Shown: positions 20,532-29,560, counted from the first letter of the stretch. The stretch: DNA of 56,653 nucleotides from Clostridium bornimense (GCF_018917145.1 NZ_JAHLOD010000023.1:1-56653); one strand, 5' to 3'. A program made the numbers and translations. Notes: generated from the sequence alone by a model not told the origin.

Positions 20532-20616
20532 ATCAAAGCTTTGATATCATTTATTATTTTAAAAATATATTTAAATATCCTGATGGGGTAATTTAAGCTC
20601 TATCAGGATTTATTTT
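20532..20616 (+). terminator. Palindrome and terminator after the zinc-ribbon gene
   Basis: A perfect palindrome ATCAAAGCTTTGAT lies at 20532-20545. ATCCTGAT (20577-20584) pairs with ATCAGGAT (20602-20609), followed by a T-rich run, and is the likely end of the NERD/UvrD transcript. Confidence 0.65.
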
Positions 20617-20685
20617 ATTTTTTATTGGATTATTTTTGATATAATAGGATTAATAAGATATACAACAAAAGGGGTAAAAAAGGTT

Positions 20686-21747
20686 ATGTTAAATTATTTG
20701 AAAGAAGTTATTACAGGAACAGAAGCATTAAAGAAACCAGTTTTTTTAAAAGATGAAAGTGAAGCTACTAAACAAATTGAAGAACTTAAAGCATTAGAAG
20801 AAAAGTCATCAGGAAAAAAGAAAGAAAAGATCCAAGAGGATATTAAAATATTATCATATGGACTTAAAGGTGAAGAGGCTATTTTATTTGAATTGAAAAA
20901 TAGCTTTATGCCTATGATAGTTTTACATGATTTATTTTTAGAAGTAGATGGATTAACTGCACAAATAGATTATTTAATAATAACAAAAAAGTTAACTATA
21001 ATATTAGAATGTAAAAATCTTATTGGAAATATTGAAGTAAATAGTAATGGAGAATTTATTCGTACTTTTAATATAAATGGTAGATATATAAAAGAAGGAA
21101 TATATAGTCCTATAACTCAAAATCAGCGTCATATGCAAGTATTAAAACAATTAAGATTAAATAGTAAAAACAATATTATATCTAAAAAATTATTTCAAAA
21201 GCAATTTGATAATAATTATAAATCAGTTGTAGTTTTAGCAAATCCTAAAACTGTTACAAATATGAAATATGCTAAAAAAGATATTAAAGAAAAGATAATT
21301 CGTTGCGATCAAGTTAATGATTATATAAAGAAACTTAATCAGCTAAGTCCTAATCCTAATATGTCAGATAAAGAAATGAGGGAACTTGCAGAATTCTACT
21401 TAAGTCATCATAAGGAAAATAAAAAAGATTATACAGAGAAATATAGTATATATGAAGATCAAGGTAGCGAAGAATTAGAAAACAAATCTGTTAATGATGA
21501 GAATTTTGTATCAAAATATAATATAGAGGATACAGATTTTTATAAAGAATTGAAGCAATATAGATATATGAAAAGTAAAGAGGAAGGTTTAAAACCATAT
21601 ATGATTTATAAAAATGAACAAATAGAAGATATAATAAAGTACAAGCCAAGAAGTATTGAACAACTAAAGTTAATACGAGGTTTTGGTGATATAAAATGTG
21701 AGAAGTACGGTAGAGATATTATTAAAATTGTAGAGAAATATAAATAG
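20686..21747 (+). CDS. NERD nuclease-like protein with C-terminal HRDC domain
   Basis: A 353-aa protein. Residues about 60-190 form a NERD domain: GLKGEEAILFELKNS, then AQIDYLII and LTIILECKNLIGNIEV with the E-x-K pair. Residues about 280-353 form an HRDC domain (helicase and RNase D C-terminal), ending RSIEQLKLIRGFGDIKCEKY. NERD plus HRDC is a known combination in Firmicutes and suggests binding of structured DNA together with a helicase. AAAAGGGG and AAAGG precede the ATG. It is followed 9 bases later by the PLD-SF2 helicase gene, so the two are probably expressed together. Confidence 0.82.
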   Translation: MLNYLKEVITGTEALKKPVFLKDESEATKQIEELKALEEKSSGKKKEKIQEDIKILSYGLKGEEAILFELKNSFMPMIVLHDLFLEVDGLTAQIDYLIITKKLTIILECKNLIGNIEVNSNGEFIRTFNINGRYIKEGIYSPITQNQRHMQVLKQLRLNSKNNIISKKLFQKQFDNNYKSVVVLANPKTVTNMKYAKKDIKEKIIRCDQVNDYIKKLNQLSPNPNMSDKEMRELAEFYLSHHKENKKDYTEKYSIYEDQGSEELENKSVNDENFVSKYNIEDTDFYKELKQYRYMKSKEEGLKPYMIYKNEQIEDIIKYKPRSIEQLKLIRGFGDIKCEKYGRDIIKIVEKYK

Positions 21748-21756
21748 GAGAAGTCT

Positions 21757-24207
21757 ATGGGAAATATCAATATTAAGAATATTATAACTAATGAAGTCGC
21801 TATAGATAATATTAAATTTAAAGACATAAACAACAATTGTATCACAGGAGAAACTAATCATCTATTACCAAAACTTAGACAAGCATTTAAAAAAGCTACA
21901 GAAGTTAAAATAATCGTAGCATTTTTAAAAGATACCGGTGTTAAGCTATTAGAAGACGATATTAGGGGATTAGTTGATAGGGGAGTTAATATAAAAATAT
22001 TAACAGGTAACTATCTTAATATAACAGAGCCTAAAGCTCTTACATCATTAAAATATAACTTTGGGGATAAGATTGATTTGCGATTTTATAATGTTAAGAA
22101 TAAATCATTTCATCCTAAGGCTTATATTTTCAAAAACAATGAAGGTGGAGAAATTTATTTAGGATCTTCTAATATGTCTAGAGCAGCCCTTACTGATGCT
22201 ATTGAGTGGAATTATAGGATTGATAAAAGTACGTCACCAGAAGATTTTAATTATTTTGAAAGCACTTTTGATGATTTATTTTTAAACCACTCTACTATAA
22301 TAGGGAGGGATGAGCTTAATGAATATGCAAAAACTTGGAGAAGAAGACGTATTATTGTTGATGATGTTGAGGAAGATACTAATATTATAGATTTATACAC
22401 ACCTACTGACACACAGCTACAATGCTTATATAACTTAAAGGCTACAAGGGAAGAGGGCTTTGATAGAGCATTAGTAGTAGCTGCCACTGGTGTTGGTAAA
22501 ACATATCTTTCAGCTTTTGACTCAAAGGAATATAAGAAGGTACTTTTTGTAGCACATAGGGAAGAAATATTAAAACAAGCATATAAAAGTTTTAGGAATG
22601 TAAGAGGGAAATCTTCTACTTATGGATATTTTTATAGCAATATAAAAAATAAAGATGCTGATGTAGTTTTTGCATTAGTACAAACTTTAGGTAAAAAAGA
22701 ATATTTAAGTGATAAATATTTTAAGAAAGATGATTTTGATTATATTATCATAGATGAATTTCATCATGCCACTGCTAGTAATTATAAAAAGATAATAGAT
22801 TATTTTACACCTAAATTTTTATTTGGTATAACCGCAACACCAGAAAGAATGGACAACAAAGATGTTTTCGCAATTTGTGATTATAATGTTGCTTATGAAA
22901 TTAGATTAAAAGAAGCTATAGAAAAAGATATCCTTTGTCCATATAGATATTATGGTATTTATGATAATACAGTAGATTATGAAAGTATTGATTATTCAAG
23001 AGGAAAATATAATGAAACACAATTAGAAAAAGCATTAAGTAAAAAGGAAAGAGCGGATTTAGTTTATAATCATTATAGAAAGTTTGATAGTAAAAGAGCA
23101 TTAGGATTTTGTACATCAAAGATTCATGCAGAATATATGGCAGAGTATTTTGCAGATCAAGGAGTTAAAGCTGTAGCTGTTTATAGTGGTGGAAAATATA
23201 ATAGGAACGAAGCTATAGAAAAATTAGCATCAGGAGAAATCTCAGTAATATTTTCTATCGATATGTTTAATGAAGGATTAGATGTACCATCAATAGACAT
23301 GGTAATGTTTTTAAGACCTACAGAATCATCAACAGTATTTTTGCAACAATTAGGAAGAGGTCTTAGAAAATCAAAAGATAAAAAATATCTCAATGTACTA
23401 GATTTTATAGGCAAATATAAAAAAGTTAACTTAGTGCCATTATTATTAAAAGGCGAAGACGGAAAAAGAAGTAGTGGAAACAGATTTGTAAATCCTCAAG
23501 TTGATGATTATCCTGACGGATGCTTAGTAGATTTCGATTTTAAGCTTATAGATATTTTTAAAGAAGAATATAGTAGATCAAGAAATATTAAAACATGGAT
23601 AAAAGATGAGTTCTTAAGAATTAAAGAAGAATTAGGACATACTCCAAATAGAAAAGAATTCTTTTTACAAATGGAAGATGACTTATATATAAACCTCAAA
23701 GCAAAATCTAAAGAAAATATATTTAAAGATTACATATCATTTCTAAGTGAAATGGGAGAAGAGTCGCCATTGCTAGATACTGTAGCTCACAGATTTTTAG
23801 TGCAAATAGAAACTACAGCTATGAGTAAAACATATAAAATGCCATTATTATTAGCGTTCTATAACGATGGAAATATGATAATGAAACTTGATAAAAGTGA
23901 TATAGCAAAATCTTTTAGGAATTTTTATAGTTACGGTTCTAACGGCATAGATATGAAAAAACATAAAGCAACAGAAGACTATAAATCATGGAATGACGAT
24001 AAATATTATAAATTAGCCAAAGATAATCCAATAAAATTTTTATGCAAAACTCATAGAGATTTCTTTACTTTTGAAAATGATAAATTTTATCTGTCAAAAT
24101 CATTAGAATCATATATTAAAAATGAAGAATTTTTAACTCATTTTAAAGATATAATTGATTTTAGAACAGTGGAGTATTATAAGATGAGATTTGATAATGA
24201 GGGATAA
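21757..24207 (+). CDS. PLD nuclease-SF2 helicase-DUF3427 protein
   Basis: An 816-aa multi-domain protein. Residues about 20-180 form a phospholipase-D-type nuclease fold with FHPKAYIF (about 118) and LGSSNMSRAAL. This is followed by a DEAD/DEAH-family SF2 motor: ATGVGKT (about 243), IIDEFHH (about 333), GITATPERMD, FSIDMFNEGLDVPSID and LQQLGRGLRKSKDKKYL. A C-terminal DUF3427-like region (about 560-816) ends the chain. Proteins of this layout occur widely in bacteria, often in islands with restriction genes. A single PLD HxK motif implies dimerisation for catalysis, from family knowledge. GGAGAAG lies before ATG 21757. It is followed after 6 bases by an unknown gene. Confidence 0.88.
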   Translation: MGNINIKNIITNEVAIDNIKFKDINNNCITGETNHLLPKLRQAFKKATEVKIIVAFLKDTGVKLLEDDIRGLVDRGVNIKILTGNYLNITEPKALTSLKYNFGDKIDLRFYNVKNKSFHPKAYIFKNNEGGEIYLGSSNMSRAALTDAIEWNYRIDKSTSPEDFNYFESTFDDLFLNHSTIIGRDELNEYAKTWRRRRIIVDDVEEDTNIIDLYTPTDTQLQCLYNLKATREEGFDRALVVAATGVGKTYLSAFDSKEYKKVLFVAHREEILKQAYKSFRNVRGKSSTYGYFYSNIKNKDADVVFALVQTLGKKEYLSDKYFKKDDFDYIIIDEFHHATASNYKKIIDYFTPKFLFGITATPERMDNKDVFAICDYNVAYEIRLKEAIEKDILCPYRYYGIYDNTVDYESIDYSRGKYNETQLEKALSKKERADLVYNHYRKFDSKRALGFCTSKIHAEYMAEYFADQGVKAVAVYSGGKYNRNEAIEKLASGEISVIFSIDMFNEGLDVPSIDMVMFLRPTESSTVFLQQLGRGLRKSKDKKYLNVLDFIGKYKKVNLVPLLLKGEDGKRSSGNRFVNPQVDDYPDGCLVDFDFKLIDIFKEEYSRSRNIKTWIKDEFLRIKEELGHTPNRKEFFLQMEDDLYINLKAKSKENIFKDYISFLSEMGEESPLLDTVAHRFLVQIETTAMSKTYKMPLLLAFYNDGNMIMKLDKSDIAKSFRNFYSYGSNGIDMKKHKATEDYKSWNDDKYYKLAKDNPIKFLCKTHRDFFTFENDKFYLSKSLESYIKNEEFLTHFKDIIDFRTVEYYKMRFDNEG

Positions 24208-24213
24208 GTTAAT

Positions 24214-24849
24214 ATGTTTGAAATCAAATATAGATTAGTTCTAGATATGAACGAAATTAATTCAATGTCCTTAGAAGAATTTGATAAGGAATATGATGAC
24301 TTAGAAGGAATTATTGAACTAAATTTTAATGGAAGTAAGATTGGAGAGACTTTTGAAGGTGAAATAACTGAAGAAATGTATGAAGTAGGATGCTTTCAAG
24401 ATGAGTGGGTAACTTTATGGTTTAGAAATCTTATTAAAGCGGCAAAGTTATTAGTAAGTAATAATTATGTAATGTTTTCTGAAATTGAAGCACCTGTGTG
24501 GATAGAATTAACTAAGTCTAATAATCTTATTAAGGTTAGAGAATTAAGAGAAGTATATCATAAGATTGAAGGTATGGAAGATATAGATTGTGTAAGCGGC
24601 CCATTAATGGATACCAAACCTATTAAAGAAGAAGTAGTTTTAAAAAGTGGTGAGATTTTTTTCAGAGATGTTAAGATGGAGGAAACTAGTTTTAAAGAAA
24701 ATTTCATAACAGCTACAGAGTTTCAGCAAGAGATTAAAAATAAAAGTAATATGTTACTTACTGAAATAAAAGAAATGTTTCCAGATAAAATTAAATCTAA
24801 GCTTATTAAAACATTAGAAGAGTCAATTAATAGTATAAAGGACATTTAA
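24214..24849 (+). CDS. Unknown protein coupled to the PLD-helicase gene
   Basis: I do not recognise this 211-aa acidic protein. It has no signal peptide, no membrane segment and no cysteine cluster. A conserved-looking centre (VGCFQDEWVTLWFRNLIKAA) has the feel of small immunity or antidote-like proteins, but that is only an impression. GAGGGATAAG precedes ATG 24214, 6 bases after the PLD-helicase stop, so it is clearly in the same transcript. It may be a partner or regulator of that helicase. Confidence 0.65.
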   Translation: MFEIKYRLVLDMNEINSMSLEEFDKEYDDLEGIIELNFNGSKIGETFEGEITEEMYEVGCFQDEWVTLWFRNLIKAAKLLVSNNYVMFSEIEAPVWIELTKSNNLIKVRELREVYHKIEGMEDIDCVSGPLMDTKPIKEEVVLKSGEIFFRDVKMEETSFKENFITATEFQQEIKNKSNMLLTEIKEMFPDKIKSKLIKTLEESINSIKDI

Positions 24850-24879
24850 TTTTAATGAACATTATAAAAGAGGGATACA

Positions 24880-25260
24880 ATGAGTAATAAAGGGGAAATT
24901 ACAGAATCAGATTTTTATATTGAATTTAGTTATAAAGATAATAATACATTTAGAAGAATTAACAATCTTATTAACTATGTAAGGCGAGAAAAGAAAGCAG
25001 AAAGATTAAATGGGGATGACATAAATGTTATGGATTTTTACACTAATGAAGAATTAGAGTATTTCTGGTGGCCTACTGATGCAGAGAATAAGGAATTTTG
25101 GGAAAAGTATTACTCTATACCAAAAGAACAACGAGAATGTGATATTGGTTTGAAAATTAATTGGGATTTAGAATCAGTATTAGATGCAATTAGTAATGGT
25201 GAATATGAAATATTAGGTTGTAGAATTATTAAAGCATTAGAAAGTGATATGCAGCATTAA
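24880..25260 (+). CDS. Unknown small protein, last gene of the PLD-helicase operon
   Basis: A 126-aa protein with no recognised domain. It is charged, with an aromatic patch EELEYFWWPTDAENKEFWEKYY and no membrane segment. AAAGAGGG precedes ATG 24880, 30 bases after the previous stop, and a terminator follows at 25306. Its position makes it the fourth gene of the NERD-HRDC/PLD-helicase/unknown/unknown set. Confidence 0.6.
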   Translation: MSNKGEITESDFYIEFSYKDNNTFRRINNLINYVRREKKAERLNGDDINVMDFYTNEELEYFWWPTDAENKEFWEKYYSIPKEQRECDIGLKINWDLESVLDAISNGEYEILGCRIIKALESDMQH

Positions 25261-25300
25261 TATGTATATAAGAATTTATTGAGAAAATAATTTTAAAAAT

Positions 25301-25354
25301 GTACGTCACGTAAGATTTTATTTTTAGAATAATATTTTACGTGATATTTTTTTT
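25301..25354 (+). terminator. Terminator formed by the GTACGTCACG repeat, copy 1
   Basis: TCACGTAA (25306-25313) and TTACGTGA (25337-25344) form a perfect 8-bp stem followed by an eight-base T-run (25347-25354). The 5' arm belongs to GTACGTCACGTAAGATTTT, which recurs at 26312 and 27495. Confidence 0.75.
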
Positions 25355-25416
25355 AGAATCTGATTTTTTATAAAATAAGTTGATGATATAATTTACTTAA
25401 AAGCGTTAATAATTAA

Positions 25417-26307
25417 ACTAAAGAAAAAATTAAGGATATCCTTGATAAAGAATTATTAGAAATTCAAAAAGAAATTTTTCATCAGGATGCCAGTGAAAAA
25501 ATAATTTCAGATAAGATAATTAAGGTTTATTTAAAAGATAATGAAAGTAAAATATTATTTATTCATGTAGAAGTACAAAGCTACAGTAGTGAAAATAATT
25601 CTTTTGGAGAAAGAATGTTTAGATACTTCTATAGAATTTGGGATAAATTTAGATATAAAAATAATGATACATCAGAAATTGTTGCAGCAGCAATATATAC
25701 ATATAAATGACATAGAGGGAAAGATACTAGATATGTATATAAACCATTAGATTTAGAAGAGGAGATACTTACATATAATTTTAGAACAATAGATGTGGAG
25801 AAAATTGATTTATGTAGAATAAATGAAAACAACCCTTTAAAGTTAGTTTTTTAAATGGCAAAAGAATTGTTGAAATTGGGCGCTAGTGATAAAGAAATTT
25901 ATGAAGCGAAAATAAAACTTGCTAATGAATTAAGTAATTACGATAAAGTTAAGAATAATGATCAAATTAAGGCATTAGTATATTTTTTAGAGTACTTGTT
26001 TCTAATACAAGATGAAGAATTAGAAAAAAGGTATAAAGAATTTAAGGGAGGTAAAATAAAAATGACTGTTGATGAAGTAAGAGATATGTATAATATACAA
26101 AAAGGTAAAGAAGAAGGAATAGAAGAAGGAAAGATAGAAGAATCAAAGAAATCAATAGTTGATTTCTTATTAGATATAGGATTAGTAAATGAAAGTATAA
26201 TGAATATACTAGAAAAAGAAAATAATTTAGAAACATTGAGAATGTGGAATAAGATAGCAGCTAGAAGCAGTAGTATAGAAGAGTTTATTGAGAAAATTAA
26301 TTTATAA
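25417..26307 (+). pseudogene. Decayed Rpn-family recombination-promoting nuclease
   Basis: Frame 1 reads continuously from 25417 to 26307 as an Rpn/PD-(D/E)XK transposase-like protein. It includes KILFIHVEVQSY, GERMFRYFYRIWDKF and the typical C-terminal EEGIEEGKIEESK repeat with a final LRMWNKIAARSSSIEEF. Two in-frame stops interrupt it: TGA at 25708-25710 (after ATYIYTYK-like residues) and TAA at 25852-25854. The normal start is missing, since a stop lies at 25414. The 150-aa ORF from 25855 is therefore only the C-terminal piece. The core E-x-Q residues remain visible. Intact Rpn proteins promote RecA-independent recombination; this copy is very unlikely to be functional. Confidence 0.85.
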
Positions 26308-26310
26308 TAG

Positions 26311-26346
26311 TATACGTCACGTAAGATTTTCCGTGGCGTTTTTTGA
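26311..26346 (+). terminator. Terminator formed by the TACGTCACG repeat, copy 2
   Basis: ACGTCACG (26314-26321) pairs with CGTGGCGT (26332-26339, one G-U pair) and is followed by six Ts. It lies directly after the Rpn pseudogene and shares TACGTCACGTAAGATTTT with copies 1 and 3. Confidence 0.75.
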
Positions 26347-26355
26347 GTAAATTTC

Positions 26356-26393
26356 ACCACTACTTTGCTAGAACAGATGCTAATATGAGTTTT
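26356..26393 (+). repeat. Interspersed repeat ACCACTACTTT, copy A
   Basis: This 38-base stretch starts ACCACTACTTTGCTAGAACA and is identical to 31533-31570. Diverged copies lie at 48343-48373, 54174-54205 (both inverted) and 54294-54324. It is not coding. Confidence 0.85.
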
Positions 26394-26468
26394 AATAAAC
26401 ATAAAGATTTAAATCTTACAAAAATATATTATTATATAAGTAATTAAATAATAAGGGTGGGTGAAAAC

Positions 26469-27488
26469 ATGGATTTTAACAAATTATTAGATAGCAAGGA
26501 GTACGGATTTTTAAGGACTAATGAACATCTTGGGAAAAATATTATTATGCTAGGGGTAGCAGGTAGTTATTCTTATGGTACTAATAATGAAAATAGCGAT
26601 ATTGACATAAGGGGCATTACAATTAATAAAAAGTCTGATCTAATAGGGATGACGTCTTTTGAACAGTATGTCGATGATAATACCGATACATGTATTTATT
26701 CTTTTAATAAAATAATTAATCTATTATTGAACTGTAATCCTAATACCATAGAATTATTAGGACTAAAAGAAGAGCATTATTTATATCTAAATGATATTGG
26801 AAAAGAATTAATTAATAATAAAAAACTTTTTTTATCTAAAAGAGCTATACAATCATTTGGTGGATATGCCAGCGCACAATTAAGAAGATTACAAAATGCT
26901 TTAGCAAGAGACTCATATCCACAGGAAGAGAAGGAAAAGCATATATATAATTCTTTAAAGAATGCTATGAATACTTTTAATAATAGATATCAAGAATTTC
27001 AGGAAGGTTCATTAAAGATATACATAGATCAATCAAATAAGATAGATATGAATGAAGAAATTTTTGTCGATGCTAATTTGAAGCATTATCCCTTAAGAGA
27101 TTATAAAAATATTTGGGCAGAGATGAATAACATTGTTAAAGATTATGATAGAGTAGGAAAACGTAATAACAAAAAAGATGATGCTCATCTTAATAAACAT
27201 GCAATGCATTTGATAAGGTTATTTATGATGGCTATTGATATTTTAGAAAAAGAAGAGATCAACACATATCGTGAAAATGAACAGAAATTATTATTAAATA
27301 TTAGAAATGGAGAATATCAAAATAGTGATGGAAGTTTTAAAAAAGAGTTTTATGAAATGATAAGTGATTATGAAAAAAGATTAGATTATGCTGGAAAAAA
27401 TACATCATTACCAGATAAACCAGATATAAAGGCAATAGAAGAGTTTGTTATAAGTGTTAATGAAAGGGTAGTAACAAATAAAATATAA
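26469..27488 (+). CDS. DNA polymerase beta-type nucleotidyltransferase (COG3541-like)
   Basis: A 339-aa protein of the predicted nucleotidyltransferase group often seen in phages and defence regions. The N-terminal NTase fold shows GVAGSYSYGTNNENSDIDIRG, with the GS motif and the metal-binding SDID pair. The rest is helical, with HLNKHAMHLIRLFMMA (about 245). The start at ATG 26469 is preceded by AAGGGTGGGTG. The substrate is unknown; related enzymes have been proposed to modify RNA or proteins. A third GTACGTCACG repeat lies just after the stop. Confidence 0.85.
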   Translation: MDFNKLLDSKEYGFLRTNEHLGKNIIMLGVAGSYSYGTNNENSDIDIRGITINKKSDLIGMTSFEQYVDDNTDTCIYSFNKIINLLLNCNPNTIELLGLKEEHYLYLNDIGKELINNKKLFLSKRAIQSFGGYASAQLRRLQNALARDSYPQEEKEKHIYNSLKNAMNTFNNRYQEFQEGSLKIYIDQSNKIDMNEEIFVDANLKHYPLRDYKNIWAEMNNIVKDYDRVGKRNNKKDDAHLNKHAMHLIRLFMMAIDILEKEEINTYRENEQKLLLNIRNGEYQNSDGSFKKEFYEMISDYEKRLDYAGKNTSLPDKPDIKAIEEFVISVNERVVTNKI

Positions 27489-27494
27489 TTAGTG

Positions 27495-27513
27495 TACGTC
27501 ACGTAAGATTTTG
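27495..27513 (+). repeat. GTACGTCACGTAAGATTTT repeat, copy 3
   Basis: The same 19 bases as copy 1, lying just after the nucleotidyltransferase stop. Unlike copies 1 and 2 it has no matching downstream arm, so it does not form a terminator here. Confidence 0.8.
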
Positions 27514-27627
27514 TTTTAATACATTGCAGTTATAGATTATAATAAAAAATAATAGGTATAAAAGAGCTTATAGAATGTAGTATAAACTGCGTCTAAGGAA
27601 AATACATAACTTTAAGGAGTAATTTAA

Positions 27628-27945
27628 ATGAAGACATATAATAAGTTAGTAAGAGATAAAATACCGCAAATAATAGAGAAAGACGGAAAAGGTTGCGATA
27701 TTACCATTGCTTGCGGTGACGAGAAAAAAGAATTATTGAGAGCAAAGTTAATGGAAGAGGTTAATGAGTATTTAGAAGATGATAACTTGGAAGAGCTAGC
27801 CGATGTAATGGAAGTATTGTTTGGACTAGCAAATCAATTAGGATATACAGAAGAGGATCTTATAAAAAAGAGAGAAGAAAAGCTTAAGGCAAGAGGCGGA
27901 TTCAAAGAAGGAATTGTTTTAGAAAAAACATATGATTTAAAATAA
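27628..27945 (+). CDS. MazG-like nucleoside triphosphate pyrophosphohydrolase
   Basis: A 105-aa all-alpha NTP pyrophosphohydrolase of the MazG/HisE-like group, which splits nucleoside triphosphates to monophosphate and pyrophosphate. The metal-binding acid cluster is visible as LMEEVNEYLEDDNLEELADV. The N-terminal YNKLVRDKIPQIIE is typical of the short clostridial and phage members. AAGGAG precedes ATG 27628. Such enzymes clean damaged nucleotides or lower dNTP/ppGpp pools; the actual substrate cannot be read here. Confidence 0.9.
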   Translation: MKTYNKLVRDKIPQIIEKDGKGCDITIACGDEKKELLRAKLMEEVNEYLEDDNLEELADVMEVLFGLANQLGYTEEDLIKKREEKLKARGGFKEGIVLEKTYDLK

Positions 27946-28025
27946 ATAGGGGTTGTGGCACAAAAAAGTAAAATCAAAGTACAGCAGTTTTTTCAGCAAA
28001 ATAGAAGTCGGGGTACAAGTATGAA

Positions 28026-28099
28026 GGCACAAGGCACAGGTATGGATGAAATTCCCTTTAGGGAAAATTAACCTTACTTGTGCCCTGTGCCCATTTTTT
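28026..28099 (+). terminator. Long terminator after the MazG-like gene
   Basis: GGCACA-A-GGCACA (28026-28038) pairs with TGTGCC-C-TGTGCC (28079-28091), with one mismatch. A small inner hairpin TTCCC/GGGAA sits between them, and CATTTTTTA follows. It ends the plus-strand transcript just where the convergent surface-protein gene stops. Confidence 0.75.
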
Positions 28100-29471
28100 A
28101 TTTATGCTTCTTTCTTGTGAATCCAAGGGCAGTAGTTGCTGCTAATAAAGAAGCAATAAATCCAATACTAGAAGTATCACCTGTCTTTGGTGTATTAGAA
28201 ATATAGTTTTTATTAGTTTTAACAATAGTACTATTGTTAGATGGTTTTTCAGTAAATATATTACTATCAGATGAATTTGGAGTATTAGTATCTTCAGATT
28301 TATCTGGTGTAATTATGGTGCTATCTTTAGAGGAATCAACAAAATCTATAGCGAGAGTTTTATTAATAACTTCTCCATTATCTAATATTATATTTATATC
28401 ATAATTAGAGTTATCAATCTTAAGTGCCAGTAATGTTTCTTTTGGGATTATTAAATTTTCTCCATCTATATAAACATAAGGCTCAAAATCAGAATATATA
28501 GTAGTTTTTAATAATATTAAGTTAGTATCCTTAACTGTTACCTCCATATCATTAATAAAAATTGAACTAATAGTAGAACCGCTTGGTATAATATTTGAAA
28601 CTTTTAATGTATTATCTTTATTAGTATCAAAAGTTATATTTACAGGTACATCATCAGCAGGAGGAAGTACAGGCACATCGTTAGCAGGAGGAAGTACTGG
28701 TACTTCATCTTTAGATGACGTTGAATTGATAACTTCTAATTCAACAGCTGATTTTAAAACTTTACCGCTTTTAAAAGTAAATGATATACTGTAGTTTCCT
28801 TCAACAAGGGTAGCATTTTTTAGCGATTCTTTAGAAATAATAATTGAATTATTAGTTATAGTAAAATCATTTTTATCTAATACTGAATTGTTTATATATA
28901 TTTTATTTAATATATCGTTATCAAAATCAACATTATTAATTATAATATCATCCGGTTTTGCTATATCATAAGATACAATTTTTTGTGATATAGATGGGTT
29001 ATATGTTGGTTTATGATTATCATCTGGTGTTGGAGGCGTTACTGTTTTATCATTTGTATACATGATATTAGCATATGCTAAATAATAAGTATAATCTGTA
29101 AATTCTATTGCAACAGCGTATAGTTTTGTATCAAGATTTAAGCTAGATAAAACTTCAGCAGGAATTGTAATCGTTTTTTCAGCTTTGTCTATAATAAGTT
29201 TATCTAAAGGTAAATATGTTTGTTCAAGAGCAAAATTCCTTAAATCCTCTTTTTTGAAATCAACTCCTGTTATTGTTACATCTTGAGGTTCTTTTGTATT
29301 AAAGTATAAAGTTTGTAATCCTACAATAGGACCTTCATAAGTAGAATCTAAATTACAAACTGTTTTGTTAGTAGTTGGTTGTTCTGTTGTTATTGCATAA
29401 ACATTTGGTGAGGATAAATTATAAGTTAATAAGGCAACGAATAAAATTAGTGATAATTGTTTCTTTTTCAT
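28098..29471 (-). CDS. Sortase-anchored surface protein with three X2-like domains
   Basis: A 457-aa cell-wall protein. It has an N-terminal signal peptide (MKKKQLSLILFVALLTYNLS, likely cut after VYA). Three repeats of about 90 residues follow; the second (DIIINNVDFDNDILNKI, then FTITNNSIIISKESL) fits the X2/CBM_X2 immunoglobulin-like module found with carbohydrate-active or adhesive proteins. A proline-rich PVLPPANDVPVLPPADDVP linker separates repeats two and three. The C-terminus has TPKTG (427-431), a hydrophobic helix and RKKHK, i.e. an LPXTG-like sorting signal with T in place of L. AAAGGAG precedes the ATG. A perfect Spo0A-type box lies 83 bases upstream. It probably binds cell-wall or host glycans; the ligand is unknown. 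Confidence 0.85.
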   Translation of the reverse strand: MKKKQLSLILFVALLTYNLSSPNVYAITTEQPTTNKTVCNLDSTYEGPIVGLQTLYFNTKEPQDVTITGVDFKKEDLRNFALEQTYLPLDKLIIDKAEKTITIPAEVLSSLNLDTKLYAVAIEFTDYTYYLAYANIMYTNDKTVTPPTPDDNHKPTYNPSISQKIVSYDIAKPDDIIINNVDFDNDILNKIYINNSVLDKNDFTITNNSIIISKESLKNATLVEGNYSISFTFKSGKVLKSAVELEVINSTSSKDEVPVLPPANDVPVLPPADDVPVNITFDTNKDNTLKVSNIIPSGSTISSIFINDMEVTVKDTNLILLKTTIYSDFEPYVYIDGENLIIPKETLLALKIDNSNYDINIILDNGEVINKTLAIDFVDSSKDSTIITPDKSEDTNTPNSSDSNIFTEKPSNNSTIVKTNKNYISNTPKTGDTSSIGFIASLLAATTALGFTRKKHK

Positions 29472-29553
29472 TTGTTTCTCCTTTTCAAATTCATATTTAG
29501 AAAAAAATTCTTGTTATTTAGTATATCGAATAGTATTACATAAACTTGAATAT

Positions 29554-29560
29554 TGTCGAA
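29554..29560 (+). promoter_or_regulatory. Possible Spo0A box upstream of the surface protein
   Basis: TGTCGAA matches the 0A-box consensus TGNCGAA and continues as TGTCGAAAAA. It lies in the promoter region of the minus-strand surface-protein gene. A 7-base site can occur by chance, so this is only suggestive of stationary-phase or sporulation control. Confidence 0.35.

Noticed and set aside
21757-24207. A Mokosh-type defence protein
   Set aside because: Mokosh pairs a PLD domain with a different helicase class and order; here an N-terminal PLD precedes an SF2 motor with DUF3427.
25855-26307. A separate 150-aa gene
   Set aside because: It is in the same frame as the upstream Rpn sequence, directly after an in-frame TAA, and has no ribosome site; it is the C-terminal part of a pseudogene.
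26311-26400. A CRISPR array formed by the short repeats
   Set aside because: Copies are kilobases apart, in both orientations and without regular spacers or cas genes.
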